DNA from: Pseudomonadales bacterium
GTDB lineage: Bacteria; Pseudomonadota; Gammaproteobacteria; Pseudomonadales; UBA7434
Assembly: GCA_028223755.1 (NCBI GenBank)
Contig: JAOIUY010000008.1
Span: forward strand, 1-64,000
Length of the DNA stretch: 64,000 nucleotides
Direction: 5' to 3'
Shown here: positions 1-8,395 of the stretch, piece by piece
Numbering within the stretch: position 1 is the first letter of the stretch
How the letters are laid out: each line of letters begins with the position of its first letter
The notes under the pieces: model-generated
Told to the model about the DNA's origin: nothing
Databases searched by the model: none
The model's input: only the letters and a program-made list of their open reading frames with translations
Program-made: the position numbers and the translations under genes

Positions 1-509
1 GAATCAACCTCCCCCTCATCAACCACAGGAGCATGCTTCCCCGCCTCCAAATCCAGCAGCCACTGCTTAAACTCAACACCGCCACTAAACCCCGTCAACT
101 TACCATTACTGCCAATCACACGATGACAAGGAACAATAATAGGTATTGGATTATTACGATTAGACGTCCCCACAGCGCGAACCGCTTTAGGCTTACCCAC
201 CATTCGAGCAATATCGCTATAACTCGTCGTTTCACCATAAGGAATACGCGCCACCACCTCGAGTACCTGACGCTGAAAATCAGAACCCTTAGGATTTAAA
301 CGCAACGAAAATTTCAGCCGTTCACCAGCAAAATATTCTTTTAATTGCATAATAGCGTTTACAAAGAATGCCGCGTCTTTACGCCAGTGTGCTTCGGGTA
401 AAATCGGTGCAGAACCGTCTTGAAAATTAACATGAGAAAGCCCCTGAAAATCGCCAACTAACAGCAATTTACCAAATGGCGAGTCGGTATAGCAGTAATG
501 TATTGTCAT
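1..509 (-). CDS. ogt: Methylated-DNA--protein-cysteine methyltransferase, 3' end cut off by window
   Basis: Suicide repair enzyme that transfers the alkyl group from O6-alkylguanine or O4-alkylthymine to its own cysteine. Reading from an ATG at 509 the frame stays open to the window edge (about 169 codons seen), so the C-terminus is missing. The hallmark active-site motif IVPCHRVIG, with the acceptor Cys, is translated from about 110-136. It is followed by NGKLTGFSGG, typical of the DNA-binding methyltransferase domain. The N-terminal part (YTDSPFGKLLLV) matches the Ogt-type ribonuclease-like domain. No Ada-type N-terminal zinc domain is seen, so Ogt is preferred over Ada. The family call is firm; the exact paralogue less so. 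Confidence 0.9.
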   Translation of the reverse strand, partial: MTIHYCYTDSPFGKLLLVGDFQGLSHVNFQDGSAPILPEAHWRKDAAFFVNAIMQLKEYFAGERLKFSLRLNPKGSDFQRQVLEVVARIPYGETTSYSDIARMVGKPKAVRAVGTSNRNNPIPIIVPCHRVIGSNGKLTGFSGGVEFKQWLLDLEAGKHAPVVDEGEVD

Positions 510-726
510 TAACCTTGGCCTCATTGGTATTGCTGCAGCAAACAGTCTTATTTTGCTGCACTCAACGTAATGGATTAACCGTGCTCAATCTAACAATTTC
601 CCCTAGCCTACGCCCAATTTCAAAGCGATAGAACCCCCATTTACCTCTAAAATGGCACATTTCTTGGCGTTTTTAGCCCATAAACGGTCTTTTTAAGTGG
701 TATTTATTAAGTATAAGTGGAATCTA

Positions 727-918
727 TTAATCAGCTGATGTTTTGGTTTTGCCACACTTGCTGCATTTACTCACAGTTAATAACTTACCCTTTTTCACAT
801 CAAAGCGCGTGCTGGTATCCACCTCCCAGCGATGATGCCCATGCTGGCAAAGGCTAGAGCGCTTAATACGCTTTAATTGCGCCGCTTTACCAAACTGCCC
901 TTTTACGATATTACTCAT
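727..918 (-). CDS. Small putative zinc-binding protein
   Basis: A 63-residue basic protein I do not recognise by name. It has one Cys/His cluster, CQHGHHRW, around residues 24-31, and a CxxCGK knuckle at residues 52-57. Together these could hold one zinc as a small ribbon. Lysine and arginine are enriched in the N-terminal third, which would suit nucleic-acid binding, but this is inference. An ATG at 918 follows a weak GAAG ribosome site. It stands alone between ogt and the DUF4126 gene, with no operon partner. Confidence 0.6.
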   Translation of the reverse strand: MSNIVKGQFGKAAQLKRIKRSSLCQHGHHRWEVDTSTRFDVKKGKLLTVSKCSKCGKTKTSAD

Positions 919-1046
919 ATTATCTTCATTATTTTCAATGACTTAAAATTTATCAACGCTTTGACGGACTTAACTTTTGCCATCATGGTCTTATTTCTTT
1001 TGCTAATGTGGCATCATATTCCTAACCAAAAACAGGAGCCAGTACT

Positions 1047-1748
1047 GTGGATCAATATCAAGCCATTATCGAAATAGTTGCCCTTAGCATGGGTGTTGCT
1101 TGGGCCAGCGGTGTAAACCTTTATGCCGTACTGCTAGTACTTGGGCTTGGTGGCGCATCAGGTAATATCGTCCTACCCGCGGAATTAGCCCTGCTTGAAA
1201 ACCCATTGGTTATTGGCGCCGCAGGCTTAATGTATATGGTCGAGTTTGGCGCCGATAAAATTCCTGGTGTCGATACCGTCTGGGATACGCTGCACACCTT
1301 TGTTCGCTTACCCGCTGGCGCGATGCTAGCCGCAGGCGCAGTTGGCGAGGCCGAACCGGCAATGATGGTAGCTGCAGCTATTGTGGGTGGCAGCGTGGCC
1401 GCTACCTCGCACTTCGTCAAATCCGGCAGCCGTATGGTTATTAACACCTCTCCCGAACCCGTGACTAACTGGACCGCCTCTATTGCAGAAGATATCAGTG
1501 CCGTAGGCGCCATTTGGCTAGCTCTGAATCATCCTTTACTGCTCATAACATTAGTACTGCTATTTGTTGGCCTATCAATATGGTTACTTCCCAAGCTATG
1601 GCGCCTCATTAAACGGCTATTTTTACGCATTCGCAGCTGGTTAAGCGGCCGGCGCTACTCAGACGCGGAAGACGGCGATAATGAACCGGCTACCACGCTC
1701 GACTTGAACGCGCTGCCAAAGGTAAAACCCTCGGCGCAGGATCTGTAG
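1047..1748 (+). CDS. DUF4126-family integral membrane protein
   Basis: A 233-residue hydrophobic protein with about six membrane segments. The N-terminal half, with phrases such as GVAWASGVNLYA and FGADKIPGVDTVWDT, matches the DUF4126 family, whose function is unknown. Glycine- and alanine-rich helices (AGAMLAAGAVGE, VGGSVAATSHF) follow. The last 40 residues are polar and cytoplasmic-looking. The start is a GTG at 1047, supported by an AGGAG ribosome site about 10 bases upstream. It is probably co-oriented with, but not tightly coupled to, the next gene 70 bases downstream. Confidence 0.8.
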   Translation: MDQYQAIIEIVALSMGVAWASGVNLYAVLLVLGLGGASGNIVLPAELALLENPLVIGAAGLMYMVEFGADKIPGVDTVWDTLHTFVRLPAGAMLAAGAVGEAEPAMMVAAAIVGGSVAATSHFVKSGSRMVINTSPEPVTNWTASIAEDISAVGAIWLALNHPLLLITLVLLFVGLSIWLLPKLWRLIKRLFLRIRSWLSGRRYSDAEDGDNEPATTLDLNALPKVKPSAQDL

Positions 1749-1818
1749 TAAACCAGTTACCGCCTTACAGCGTAAATACTCTATTCATTTCATTAATAGG
1801 ATTACTCGCTTAACAACT

Positions 1819-2418
1819 ATGAAATCACCTAATCCACAAGGCAAAGGGGTTGTGCCATTACTGGCGGCATGGGAGTCCATGTCACCACTAACTGTTGCCA
1901 ACAAACCCGCTGGCCGAATTTTAGGAGAGTATTTTACTTCGCTGTTGATTCTTTCGGCTGAGTTTTCATTTAAGCCGGTGCCGCAAAAAAGTTATTATTT
2001 ATATTGGAAGCCTGCATTAGCAGCCAATAACAAACCGACCCCTCCTTGGCGATTAAGCCTAATAGAGCCGGATCGACTTGGTGATTTAGACTTAGGCGTT
2101 TATGTAGGCCGCTGCATTTTGCAGTACGATATGACGTGGTCAATTGAACTCGCTGAAGCGCTGCATCAACACAGCGAACTCATAGAAGATTTGCATCAAT
2201 TTCATCAGCACTTTCAAGCAACAAATAACGATGAGGAATCACTAGAAACTCATCTACCCTTTTTTGTTGAACAATTGCCTTTTTATCGACGACTTGCAGC
2301 AACGGCTTTATCCAGTTCGCTAAGTCGTTCTATTCAAGCTAGCGAGCTTGATAATATCCCTGCTCGGCAATGGCTTGCCCATAGTGGCAGTTCGAGTTTA
2401 GGTTTATTGCAAAACTAA
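1819..2418 (+). CDS. DUF2452-like conserved hypothetical protein
   Basis: A 199-residue soluble protein. The N-terminus NPQGKGVVPLLAAWE, the central EYFTSLLILSAEFSFKPVP and the later LQYDMTWSIELAEALH agree with my memory of the gammaproteobacterial DUF2452 family, which has no assigned function. I see no catalytic motif, signal peptide or membrane helix. Its 3' end overlaps the convergent cmoB stop by four bases (2415-2418), so no terminator fits between the two genes. Confidence 0.65.
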   Translation: MKSPNPQGKGVVPLLAAWESMSPLTVANKPAGRILGEYFTSLLILSAEFSFKPVPQKSYYLYWKPALAANNKPTPPWRLSLIEPDRLGDLDLGVYVGRCILQYDMTWSIELAEALHQHSELIEDLHQFHQHFQATNNDEESLETHLPFFVEQLPFYRRLAATALSSSLSRSIQASELDNIPARQWLAHSGSSSLGLLQN

Positions 2419-3392
2419 ACCGTGGCAACAACTACCGCTCGCCGTGGTGCAGGATATCCCTCTATTGTTTTGATTGAATCACTAGGATCAAGAAAGTCGG
2501 TGAGCGATTGAAAGGTCATCCAATCGGTTGCGCGCTGCTCATCAATGGTTGTGGTTGAAACATCAAGTACTTCAATATCACGAAACTTCATCTTTGCTAA
2601 CCAACTGCATAACGTCGGTACTGAAGGGATAAACCAGACATTGCCCATTTTGCTATAACGACCTTCAGGCACTAACACCTCACCCTCATCGCCTTCAATA
2701 ACCAAAGTCTCTAACACCAACTGCCCGCCACTCACTAAGGCATCACGCAATTCTTGAAGGTGATCAAACGGAGAGCGTCGGTGATAAAGAATGCCCATTG
2801 AAAAGACCGTATCAAAAGCTTGAAGCTTTGGCGGCAAGGCTTCCATACGCATAGGCACTACCCATACGCTGGGGTTCTGTAAATATTTTTGCAGAGCCCA
2901 ATACTGCATAACAAAGAGCGGTGTAGGATCAATACCAACAACTAACTTTGCACCTTCTGCGGCCATACGCCAACAATGATAGCCACTACCACAACCAACG
3001 TCTAAAACGCTGCGCCCGGCTAAAGGTTGTATCTTGTCTTTTAAACGATCCCATTTAAAATCGGAACGCCATTCAGTATCGATACTCACACCAGCAATTT
3101 CAAAAGGCCCTTTACGCCATGGATGCAGCCCCATTAAAGCATTATGTAACTGAGACGATTGTGCACCCTCACAGTCTGTTGCAAGGCCCGCACGCACCGC
3201 TGACGATGTTATATCTGTACTGCTAATGGCAATATCCGGCAAGTCTTCTAACGCTTGCTGCCAGCGAGGAATGTCGCCATAGCGATGCGCATCCAAACCT
3301 GCCTTTAAAACTTCGGGCAAGTTATTGGCAAGCGCATCAATACCATCATTATTTAAGCGTTCAATTAGTGGCGTGTAATCAAGGATTTTCAT
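2415..3392 (-). CDS. cmoB: tRNA U34 carboxymethyltransferase
   Basis: Uses carboxy-S-adenosylmethionine made by CmoA to convert 5-hydroxyuridine at the tRNA wobble position to 5-carboxymethoxyuridine, widening codon reading. The 325-residue length is normal for CmoB. The SAM-binding loop VLDVGCGSGYHCW and the characteristic phrases FEIAGVSIDTEWRSDFKW and GIDPTPLFVMQYWALQKY are clear. MGILYHRRSPFDHL matches the region seen in E. coli CmoB. It follows cmoA on the same strand after 23 bases, so the two are almost certainly one transcript. Confidence 0.97.
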   Translation of the reverse strand: MKILDYTPLIERLNNDGIDALANNLPEVLKAGLDAHRYGDIPRWQQALEDLPDIAISSTDITSSAVRAGLATDCEGAQSSQLHNALMGLHPWRKGPFEIAGVSIDTEWRSDFKWDRLKDKIQPLAGRSVLDVGCGSGYHCWRMAAEGAKLVVGIDPTPLFVMQYWALQKYLQNPSVWVVPMRMEALPPKLQAFDTVFSMGILYHRRSPFDHLQELRDALVSGGQLVLETLVIEGDEGEVLVPEGRYSKMGNVWFIPSVPTLCSWLAKMKFRDIEVLDVSTTTIDEQRATDWMTFQSLTDFLDPSDSIKTIEGYPAPRRAVVVATV

Positions 3393-3415
3393 CGGCGATC
3401 TTTCGTTATTAATAT

Positions 3416-4219
3416 TTATTTAAAGGCAACCAGTGATCCAAAGTTAAAGCATTGAAACCATACTTCAACACGACTAAAACCACAGTCAACTAATCGCTGT
3501 CGATGTTTTGCTAAGGACTCCGGTACTAATACATTATCTATAGCATCACGCTTTTGACTAATCTCTAGGTCGCTATAACCATTGGCACGCTTAAAGTCAT
3601 GATGTAAATCAATAAATAATTCGTCGACTTGCTCACTATCAAACTGTATTTTTTCAGACAATATCAACACGGCGTTATCAACCATACCCTGATGGATGCG
3701 AGCCAACAATGATTCACGCTTTTCAATGTCAACAAACTGCAAGGTGTAGTTCATTGCCACTACTGATGCCTGACTAATTTCGATATCCATAATGTCGGCA
3801 TGCATCAAATGAATGGGCGTAACTAATGACTGCGTCGCCAGCGTTTCATCTAACTGATCTAACATGGCGCTCGCGTTATCAACGGCAATCACCTCACAAT
3901 CAGTTGCCGCACTTTGTGCCATAGAAAAACTCGTCGCGCCTAGAGAGCAGCCTAAATCATATAATCGCGTGCCCGGCTGAGAAAATCGTTGTGCTAAGAC
4001 ACCGCTAATGGCAACCACCGTACTGTAACCAGGAACAGAACGCTGAATCATATCGGGAAATACGGATGCGACTGTATCGTCAAAGGTGAAACCCTTAACG
4101 GCACCCATAGGATAAGAAAACAATGTGTCTTTCTTAAAGGCATCTTTCTTAAGGGCGTCTTTCTTAGAGACATCCCCGCTAGGCGAATCATGCTTATCTA
4201 TATCTTTCTTATTTGTCAC
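3416..4219 (-). CDS. cmoA: Carboxy-S-adenosyl-L-methionine synthase
   Basis: Makes carboxy-SAM from SAM and prephenate for CmoB. FPDMIQRSVPGYS, the SAM loop LYDLGCSLGATSFS, HHDFKRANGYSDLEISQKR and the C-terminal WFQCFNFGSLVA are all diagnostic. The protein (267 residues) is about 20 residues longer than the E. coli enzyme. It carries an N-terminal extension with the repeated unit KKDA before the conserved DTLF. The only reasonable start is a GTG at 4219, since no in-frame ATG occurs before residue 38. The repeat in the DNA lies at about 4128-4172. Confidence 0.97.
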   Translation of the reverse strand: MTNKKDIDKHDSPSGDVSKKDALKKDAFKKDTLFSYPMGAVKGFTFDDTVASVFPDMIQRSVPGYSTVVAISGVLAQRFSQPGTRLYDLGCSLGATSFSMAQSAATDCEVIAVDNASAMLDQLDETLATQSLVTPIHLMHADIMDIEISQASVVAMNYTLQFVDIEKRESLLARIHQGMVDNAVLILSEKIQFDSEQVDELFIDLHHDFKRANGYSDLEISQKRDAIDNVLVPESLAKHRQRLVDCGFSRVEVWFQCFNFGSLVAFK

Positions 4220-4473
4220 CGTCTCTAAACCTACCTATCTTATCCAGCCTGCCTGACTTACCCAAATAAGCTGACTTACCTAACATCACGGACTGCGTAT
4301 CTTACTACATCCAGCACTTATAGATGCCTTGTTCAGGTTATTGATTTTAATGCTTTTTGCAGCATTAGCATAATGCAATCCTCTGCGACGAGGCTTATTC
4401 GTTGGATATTAGCAAGTAAAATACAGGTCATTTCAAATAGCCCAGAGACTCGGTGGAACCACTATTTCGGTGC

Positions 4474-4479
4474 TATACT
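4474..4479 (+). promoter_or_regulatory. Candidate extended -10 promoter for the exosortase H pair
   Basis: TATACT at 4474-4479, preceded by TG one base away (4471-4472), forms an extended -10 element about 35 bases before the exosortase H start. No good -35 hexamer is visible, which is usual for extended -10 promoters. The remaining 4220-4473 shows nothing else I can support. Confidence 0.35.
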
Positions 4480-4513
4480 CAAAGCTTAATAATAATCTTT
4501 TGTAGGTGTTTTT

Positions 4514-5035
4514 GTGGACGTTCAGACCTTTCGCTTTATTACTATTGCCGCCCTACTTTATGGGGCCTTTCACTTTGCCTATCATAAAATTCCGGATGAC
4601 GTATTAAGCACCAAGATCTACCCTAATGTGATCGGCTACTTTGCCGCCGATACCATTAGATTTCTCACCCCCGACCGTACGGTGCTTGTCGTCGACAACG
4701 CTATTATTTCCAAAAAGGCCAAGCTCAATATTGTTCGCGGCTGCGATGGCTCAGGTGTTTGGTTTATGCTAACGGCAGCAATTCTTGGCTTTGGTGCCAG
4801 CATACGTCATACCCTTATTGGACTCGTATTGGGGACGCTTACTGTCTACCTGATTAATCAAGTACGTATTGTCGGTTTATTTTATGTCATCGAATATAAC
4901 CGCGCGTGGTTTCCACCGATTCATACCTACTATGCTCCCACGTTGATTATCTTCTTGATTGCCGCCTTTTTTCTTACATGGACTCGCTGGTCAATGGGTG
5001 AAGAATCAACAAGTAAAGATAAGGATGCGGAATAA
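4514..5035 (+). CDS. xrtH: Exosortase H (IPTLxxWG-CTERM type)
   Basis: Inner-membrane transpeptidase-like enzyme expected to cleave proteins carrying a C-terminal sorting signal. The 173-residue protein has about five membrane helices. It shows the exosortase catalytic triad: Cys77 in RGCDGSG, Arg118 in NQVRIVGL and His137 in PPIHTYY. The short length and the RGCDGSG box fit the XrtH subfamily better than XrtA. The start is GTG at 4514 with TAGGTG five bases upstream. A membrane partner begins three bases after its stop. No IPTLxxWG-tailed protein is present in the window. Confidence 0.85.
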   Translation: MDVQTFRFITIAALLYGAFHFAYHKIPDDVLSTKIYPNVIGYFAADTIRFLTPDRTVLVVDNAIISKKAKLNIVRGCDGSGVWFMLTAAILGFGASIRHTLIGLVLGTLTVYLINQVRIVGLFYVIEYNRAWFPPIHTYYAPTLIIFLIAAFFLTWTRWSMGEESTSKDKDAE

Positions 5036-5037
5036 TC

Positions 5038-5628
5038 ATGACAAATAAAGCCATTATATTATTGGCCGCCAAAGGCTTAGCTATTTGGTTAGCGCTATCA
5101 TTAGCAGGTTTTTTTGTCGGCGATAAATTAATACACTCGCTGCTTCCTTTTTATGAAACAGTCAGTGAAACGGCATCAAAAGGGTATGCCGCGAATATTG
5201 ATATTAAAGAAGATGATGTAGTACTTTATGCCACCGCATTAAAGGCTCAACCGATAACACCTGAACGATCACTCCCTGCAGGCACTACTATTCAATCAAG
5301 CATTACGGTATTGCATGCGTTAGTACCGATTGTCATCTTATCCACAATCATACTCACTTGGCCGGCAAACAACCTTACACAGCGCGGCTATCTAATTGCC
5401 ACACTGATACCTGCCGTATTGATTATTTCTGCCCTTACCGTACCCATACAACTTCTCGGACAACTTGAGATTGGCTTTCAAAATGCTGCAGTAAAAGCAG
5501 GCTTAGCGCGTGAAGAACCATTTGTACTGACTTGGATGGTACTGACTGAAGGGGGTGGAAGATGGTTGATTCCAGCACTAACAGGGCTGGCTTGCTGTGG
5601 TCTAGTGACAAAATTCAGTAACAGCTAA
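5038..5628 (+). CDS. Exosortase H-associated membrane protein
   Basis: A 196-residue protein with an N-terminal helix (residues 8-28), a hydrophilic and probably periplasmic stretch to about residue 90, and three further helices. It starts two bases after the xrtH stop, so the two are translationally linked. From position and topology it is the partner protein that usually accompanies XrtH. Its biochemical role is unknown; it may help substrate access or anchoring. The 3' end overlaps the next convergent gene by four bases. Confidence 0.7.
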   Translation: MTNKAIILLAAKGLAIWLALSLAGFFVGDKLIHSLLPFYETVSETASKGYAANIDIKEDDVVLYATALKAQPITPERSLPAGTTIQSSITVLHALVPIVILSTIILTWPANNLTQRGYLIATLIPAVLIISALTVPIQLLGQLEIGFQNAAVKAGLAREEPFVLTWMVLTEGGGRWLIPALTGLACCGLVTKFSNS

Positions 5629-6026
5629 TCTGGCTTTTTATCCGGTTCAACATCCTCGATACTGCGGCGATTTTCGACTTTGATATCGCCGCTAACCACC
5701 TGCCAAAAATTGCCAATCTGCTTAGCTAAATCTAAACCCATTGATCGTTTAGCACTGCGACCTTCGGCTGGAAAAAATTCCTTAATGTCGATATCTAAAA
5801 TCTTTTCATACTTTTTAATTGTGCGTTTACTGTGAACCAGCAACAATACTTTCCAGCCGAAGTGATAGCCAATCATTAACATGCCTATCGCTTTTTCTAG
5901 CTCCTCAAGCGAACCAGAAAAACCAGCCACTACCGTACCGACCTTATCAAAGACAGCCACTTTCTCGTCATCAGATAACTGTGCAAGCGCTTCTAAATTG
6001 CGCTCCATACGACTTAGGTCGGTCAT
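5625..6026 (-). CDS. Conserved-looking hypothetical protein
   Basis: 133 residues, not recognised. The N-terminal 45 residues look helical and acidic. A hydrophobic stretch, IGMLMIGYHFGWKVLLLVHS (about residues 47-66), could be one membrane-associated helix. The C-terminal tail is charged. There is no Cys/His cluster or nucleotide motif. An ATG at 6026 is the natural start. Coding is supported by a full-length open frame between genes that it barely overlaps. It stands alone on its strand. Confidence 0.65.
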   Translation of the reverse strand: MTDLSRMERNLEALAQLSDDEKVAVFDKVGTVVAGFSGSLEELEKAIGMLMIGYHFGWKVLLLVHSKRTIKKYEKILDIDIKEFFPAEGRSAKRSMGLDLAKQIGNFWQVVSGDIKVENRRSIEDVEPDKKPD

Positions 6027-6229
6027 GCAGCACCTATTTTTATCGCTTTGACAGCATCTATCGACATCATGGTATTTATCATTATCATATCAATTAGCAA
6101 GATTACGGATACCTTATTATCGCTATACTAACATGTTGGTAAAGCCTTTAGCATGTCTCAAAACCGATTAGCAGCTTCTGCTGCACATCAAATCCATCCA
6201 TCGTTCAGCAATAATCACCAAAAAGGCAA

Positions 6230-6257
6230 ATGACGTGAGTCCACAATCTGCTATTCT
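6230..6257 (+). promoter_or_regulatory. Candidate promoter for small membrane protein gene
   Basis: An ATGACG hexamer at 6230-6235, a 16-base spacer and a TATTCT hexamer at 6252-6257 with an upstream TG (6249-6250) make an acceptable extended -10 promoter, 41 bases before the 6298 start. This is pattern reading only. Confidence 0.35.
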
Positions 6258-6297
6258 CTGCTCCGATTTTCAACAGCTTATTATTTAGGAGTCGGCT

Positions 6298-6525
6298 ATG
6301 GATCCCGTTACTACAATATTATTATCTTCTGGTGGCATTTTATTAGTCGCAAGCTGGATACAATTAATTATCACAGCTTCAGGCGAAGATTTTACCTGGG
6401 GACTTTGCTCTTTATTTCTTCCTCCATTAGCCTATTTTTATGCGCTATGGGAATGGGATAAAGCCGGCGATGCTATTAAAATGGCTATCGGTGGCCTTGC
6501 TTTAATTGGCCTAGGTCTTAGTTAA
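6298..6525 (+). CDS. Small two-helix membrane protein
   Basis: 75 residues, mostly hydrophobic, with helices at about residues 6-27 and 34-50 and a third weak one near the C-terminus. An excellent AGGAG ribosome site lies seven bases before the ATG, and an extended -10 promoter candidate sits upstream, so it is very likely a real gene. The WGLCSLFLPPLAYFYALWEW segment resembles small inner-membrane proteins seen in many gammaproteobacteria. No function can be assigned. Confidence 0.75.
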   Translation: MDPVTTILLSSGGILLVASWIQLIITASGEDFTWGLCSLFLPPLAYFYALWEWDKAGDAIKMAIGGLALIGLGLS

Positions 6526-6561
6526 TAGCTTTAAGCCAAACCAGCCACGAAACGAATCGAG

Positions 6562-6843
6562 ATGATAAACAATCGACTTGATAATATTTGCTGCAACGCG
6601 CAGACACTCAACTTAAAGACTGCGCGCCAAGCAAAACAGTTCGCCAACCAAAATAGAAATCTTTATCACTTAAACGCCGCGTCTTTCGATGTCTCGCTCT
6701 TTGCCGCTTCACTTAATGAGGCGCGACAAAAAACCGCAGAAATACATTTCACACCTTCCGCAGCTACATCACTTCCATTGCGTGAAGAGCTAGGGCAATT
6801 GCTCACCGCTAAACCATTACCTAAACGTCGCCAACGACGTTAG
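6562..6843 (+). CDS. Hypothetical protein
   Basis: 93 residues, unrecognised, basic at the C-terminus (PLPKRRQRR) and alanine/asparagine rich. It begins 36 bases after the small membrane protein and ends three bases before the convergent phosphatase gene, so it fills the space as a genuine gene would. The ribosome site is poor (GAATCGAG), which keeps confidence moderate. No domain is visible. Confidence 0.5.
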   Translation: MINNRLDNICCNAQTLNLKTARQAKQFANQNRNLYHLNAASFDVSLFAASLNEARQKTAEIHFTPSAATSLPLREELGQLLTAKPLPKRRQRR

Positions 6844-6846
6844 CTG

Positions 6847-7998
6847 TTACGAATACAGATAATGTTTTTTCAATAGCGAAAAATCATTGTCGCTTAACCC
6901 AATCTGCGTACGCAAATAACTATCGATACCACCATACTCATTATCAATAGTGTCAATAGCTGCTTGCAAGTAACTCGGCTTCACTTTTAAAATCATCGCG
7001 AGCGCAGAGCGATTAAAAGATTTTTTAGTCTTATTTTTTTGTGTTTTATCTAAACCTTGGGTGTCCGTATGATAACTCGCAGACCAACGCTCAACTTCTT
7101 TTGCAATATCAACATACTCATTGGTTCTTAAATAATCGAGCATAACTTCACTAAGCTCAACACCGAGTGCACTCAAGACTAATAAACCGCCAAAGCCAGT
7201 TCTATCCTTACCCGCAGAGCAATGAATAATAGAGCTGCTATCAGCATGCTGAATCAACACATCAAACATCTGCCGGTAACTGGATTGGTGACTCACGACT
7301 AAGTCACGATTAATCTCTTGCATAAAAGCATCGATAGCTTCTTCATCAATAGCCTCACTTGCATCTTCATCATCAATTGCGGAAAAAAGATTATTCGCAC
7401 TACCGGGCGAAATAGAAATCGCTGTTGGCGCTAATCCTTCAGGCAACTGGCTCGGTCGCCCTGCCATTTCTTCAGCACGACGAAAATCACAAATCGCTTT
7501 TATATTTAGTTGGAGTAACGCCTGCTTATCGGCTTCAGACATCTCACCCATATGTCCGGTACGAAATAATTTACCCCAAATAACTTGCCGGCCTTCTATT
7601 GTTAACTGCCCACCATAATCTCTAAAATTTGAGGTCGCTGTCATGGGTAAAAGTCGCGGCGCTAAACGAATACGCTGTTCAAGCACTTCATCACTATCAC
7701 TATCAGCAATGTCATTCGCATCAACCATTACAATAACAGGGTGAGAATAAGCATCTACCGCAACACCGGTAGCCGCTTGCAACATTGCATAACTTAATTT
7801 AACTGAATTGGTAGCACCTTCAATAGCAATAGAAAGCCGTATTGGATTAGCAAATATTTTTCCCGCTAATTGCTCACAGAACAACGGATACTTATTCATA
7901 TCCACTGATTCGCACTGCCATTGGATTTTCCATCCTTCGGCAATAGGAATAATTGATAGGTCAATTGAATTTAATCTGGATTGCTTAAGATTGATCAT
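6847..7998 (-). CDS. Tyrosine/dual-specificity phosphatase-like protein
   Basis: The C-terminal two thirds is a Y_phosphatase3-type domain. It opens with the typical substrate-recognition phrase LLPMTATSNFRDYGG (about residues 115-129) and carries the P-loop HCSAGKDRTG, with the nucleophilic Cys near residue 259 and the Arg that binds phosphate. The N-terminal 110 residues form an extra domain I cannot name, of mostly beta character. There is no signal peptide, so it is cytoplasmic. Family members act on phosphotyrosine or phosphoinositides; the substrate here is unknown. It is monocistronic between the convergent 6562 gene and a 397-base spacer. Confidence 0.85.
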   Translation of the reverse strand: MINLKQSRLNSIDLSIIPIAEGWKIQWQCESVDMNKYPLFCEQLAGKIFANPIRLSIAIEGATNSVKLSYAMLQAATGVAVDAYSHPVIVMVDANDIADSDSDEVLEQRIRLAPRLLPMTATSNFRDYGGQLTIEGRQVIWGKLFRTGHMGEMSEADKQALLQLNIKAICDFRRAEEMAGRPSQLPEGLAPTAISISPGSANNLFSAIDDEDASEAIDEEAIDAFMQEINRDLVVSHQSSYRQMFDVLIQHADSSSIIHCSAGKDRTGFGGLLVLSALGVELSEVMLDYLRTNEYVDIAKEVERWSASYHTDTQGLDKTQKNKTKKSFNRSALAMILKVKPSYLQAAIDTIDNEYGGIDSYLRTQIGLSDNDFSLLKKHYLYS

Positions 7999-8395
7999 GT
8001 TAAAACTTCTATTTTCAATTTTTAAATCAGACTTTTCTAATAAGAATTTTTTCTATCCTAACAGTAACGATAGGGAGAATATATTACGCAAATGAAAACA
8101 ACGATTAAGAAAAAAATTAAAGCAAAAAAAAACGCGCCAGAGAATGAACTCGCCGCGCTTATACTGTTATAACAAATCTAATTCATCTAGCACCAGAACA
8201 CTCTAATTGCTCATCTTCCTAACGATTATACCCTTGTTTTAAGATCACTCTGGCAGTGATACTTTTACTCAAGCTTAAATCTGTAGCTGCGCAAGGAGAT
8301 TCTATTAAGTATTAAAAACTTATTTTTTAAACGAAATAACTTATCACCAAAAGCTAGTTTATGATTAAAAAATAACCATCAAACTTAGCTGTATT
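7999..8395. other. Gene-free spacer
   Basis: 397 bases, strongly AT-rich, holding the upstream region of the phosphatase gene and the downstream region of ssb. The terminator-like hairpin at 8124-8160 is the only element I would name. A small dyad (ATCACT/AGTGAT, 8244-8260) is also present. No open frame with a ribosome site was found. Confidence 0.5.
8124..8160 (-). terminator. Putative terminator downstream of ssb
   Basis: Reading the minus strand from 8160, an imperfect stem (CGCG and GAG arms paired with CTC and CGCG around TTCATT) is followed by a run of nine T (8132-8124). It lies 236 bases past the ssb stop, so it would end a long 3' untranslated region. The stem has an internal loop and may be weak. 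Confidence 0.45.

Noticed and set aside
33-299. Open frame on the plus strand over the first 300 bases
   Set aside because: It is antisense to the clear ogt coding sequence (PCHRV on the minus strand) and its product is low-complexity.
1121-1513. 130-codon minus-strand frame inside the DUF4126 gene
   Set aside because: Shadow of an alanine/glycine-rich membrane gene; no ribosome site and no recognisable motif.
8244-8260. Dyad ATCACT/AGTGAT downstream of ssb
   Set aside because: Six-pair stem with no T-run on either side; too weak to call a terminator or operator.
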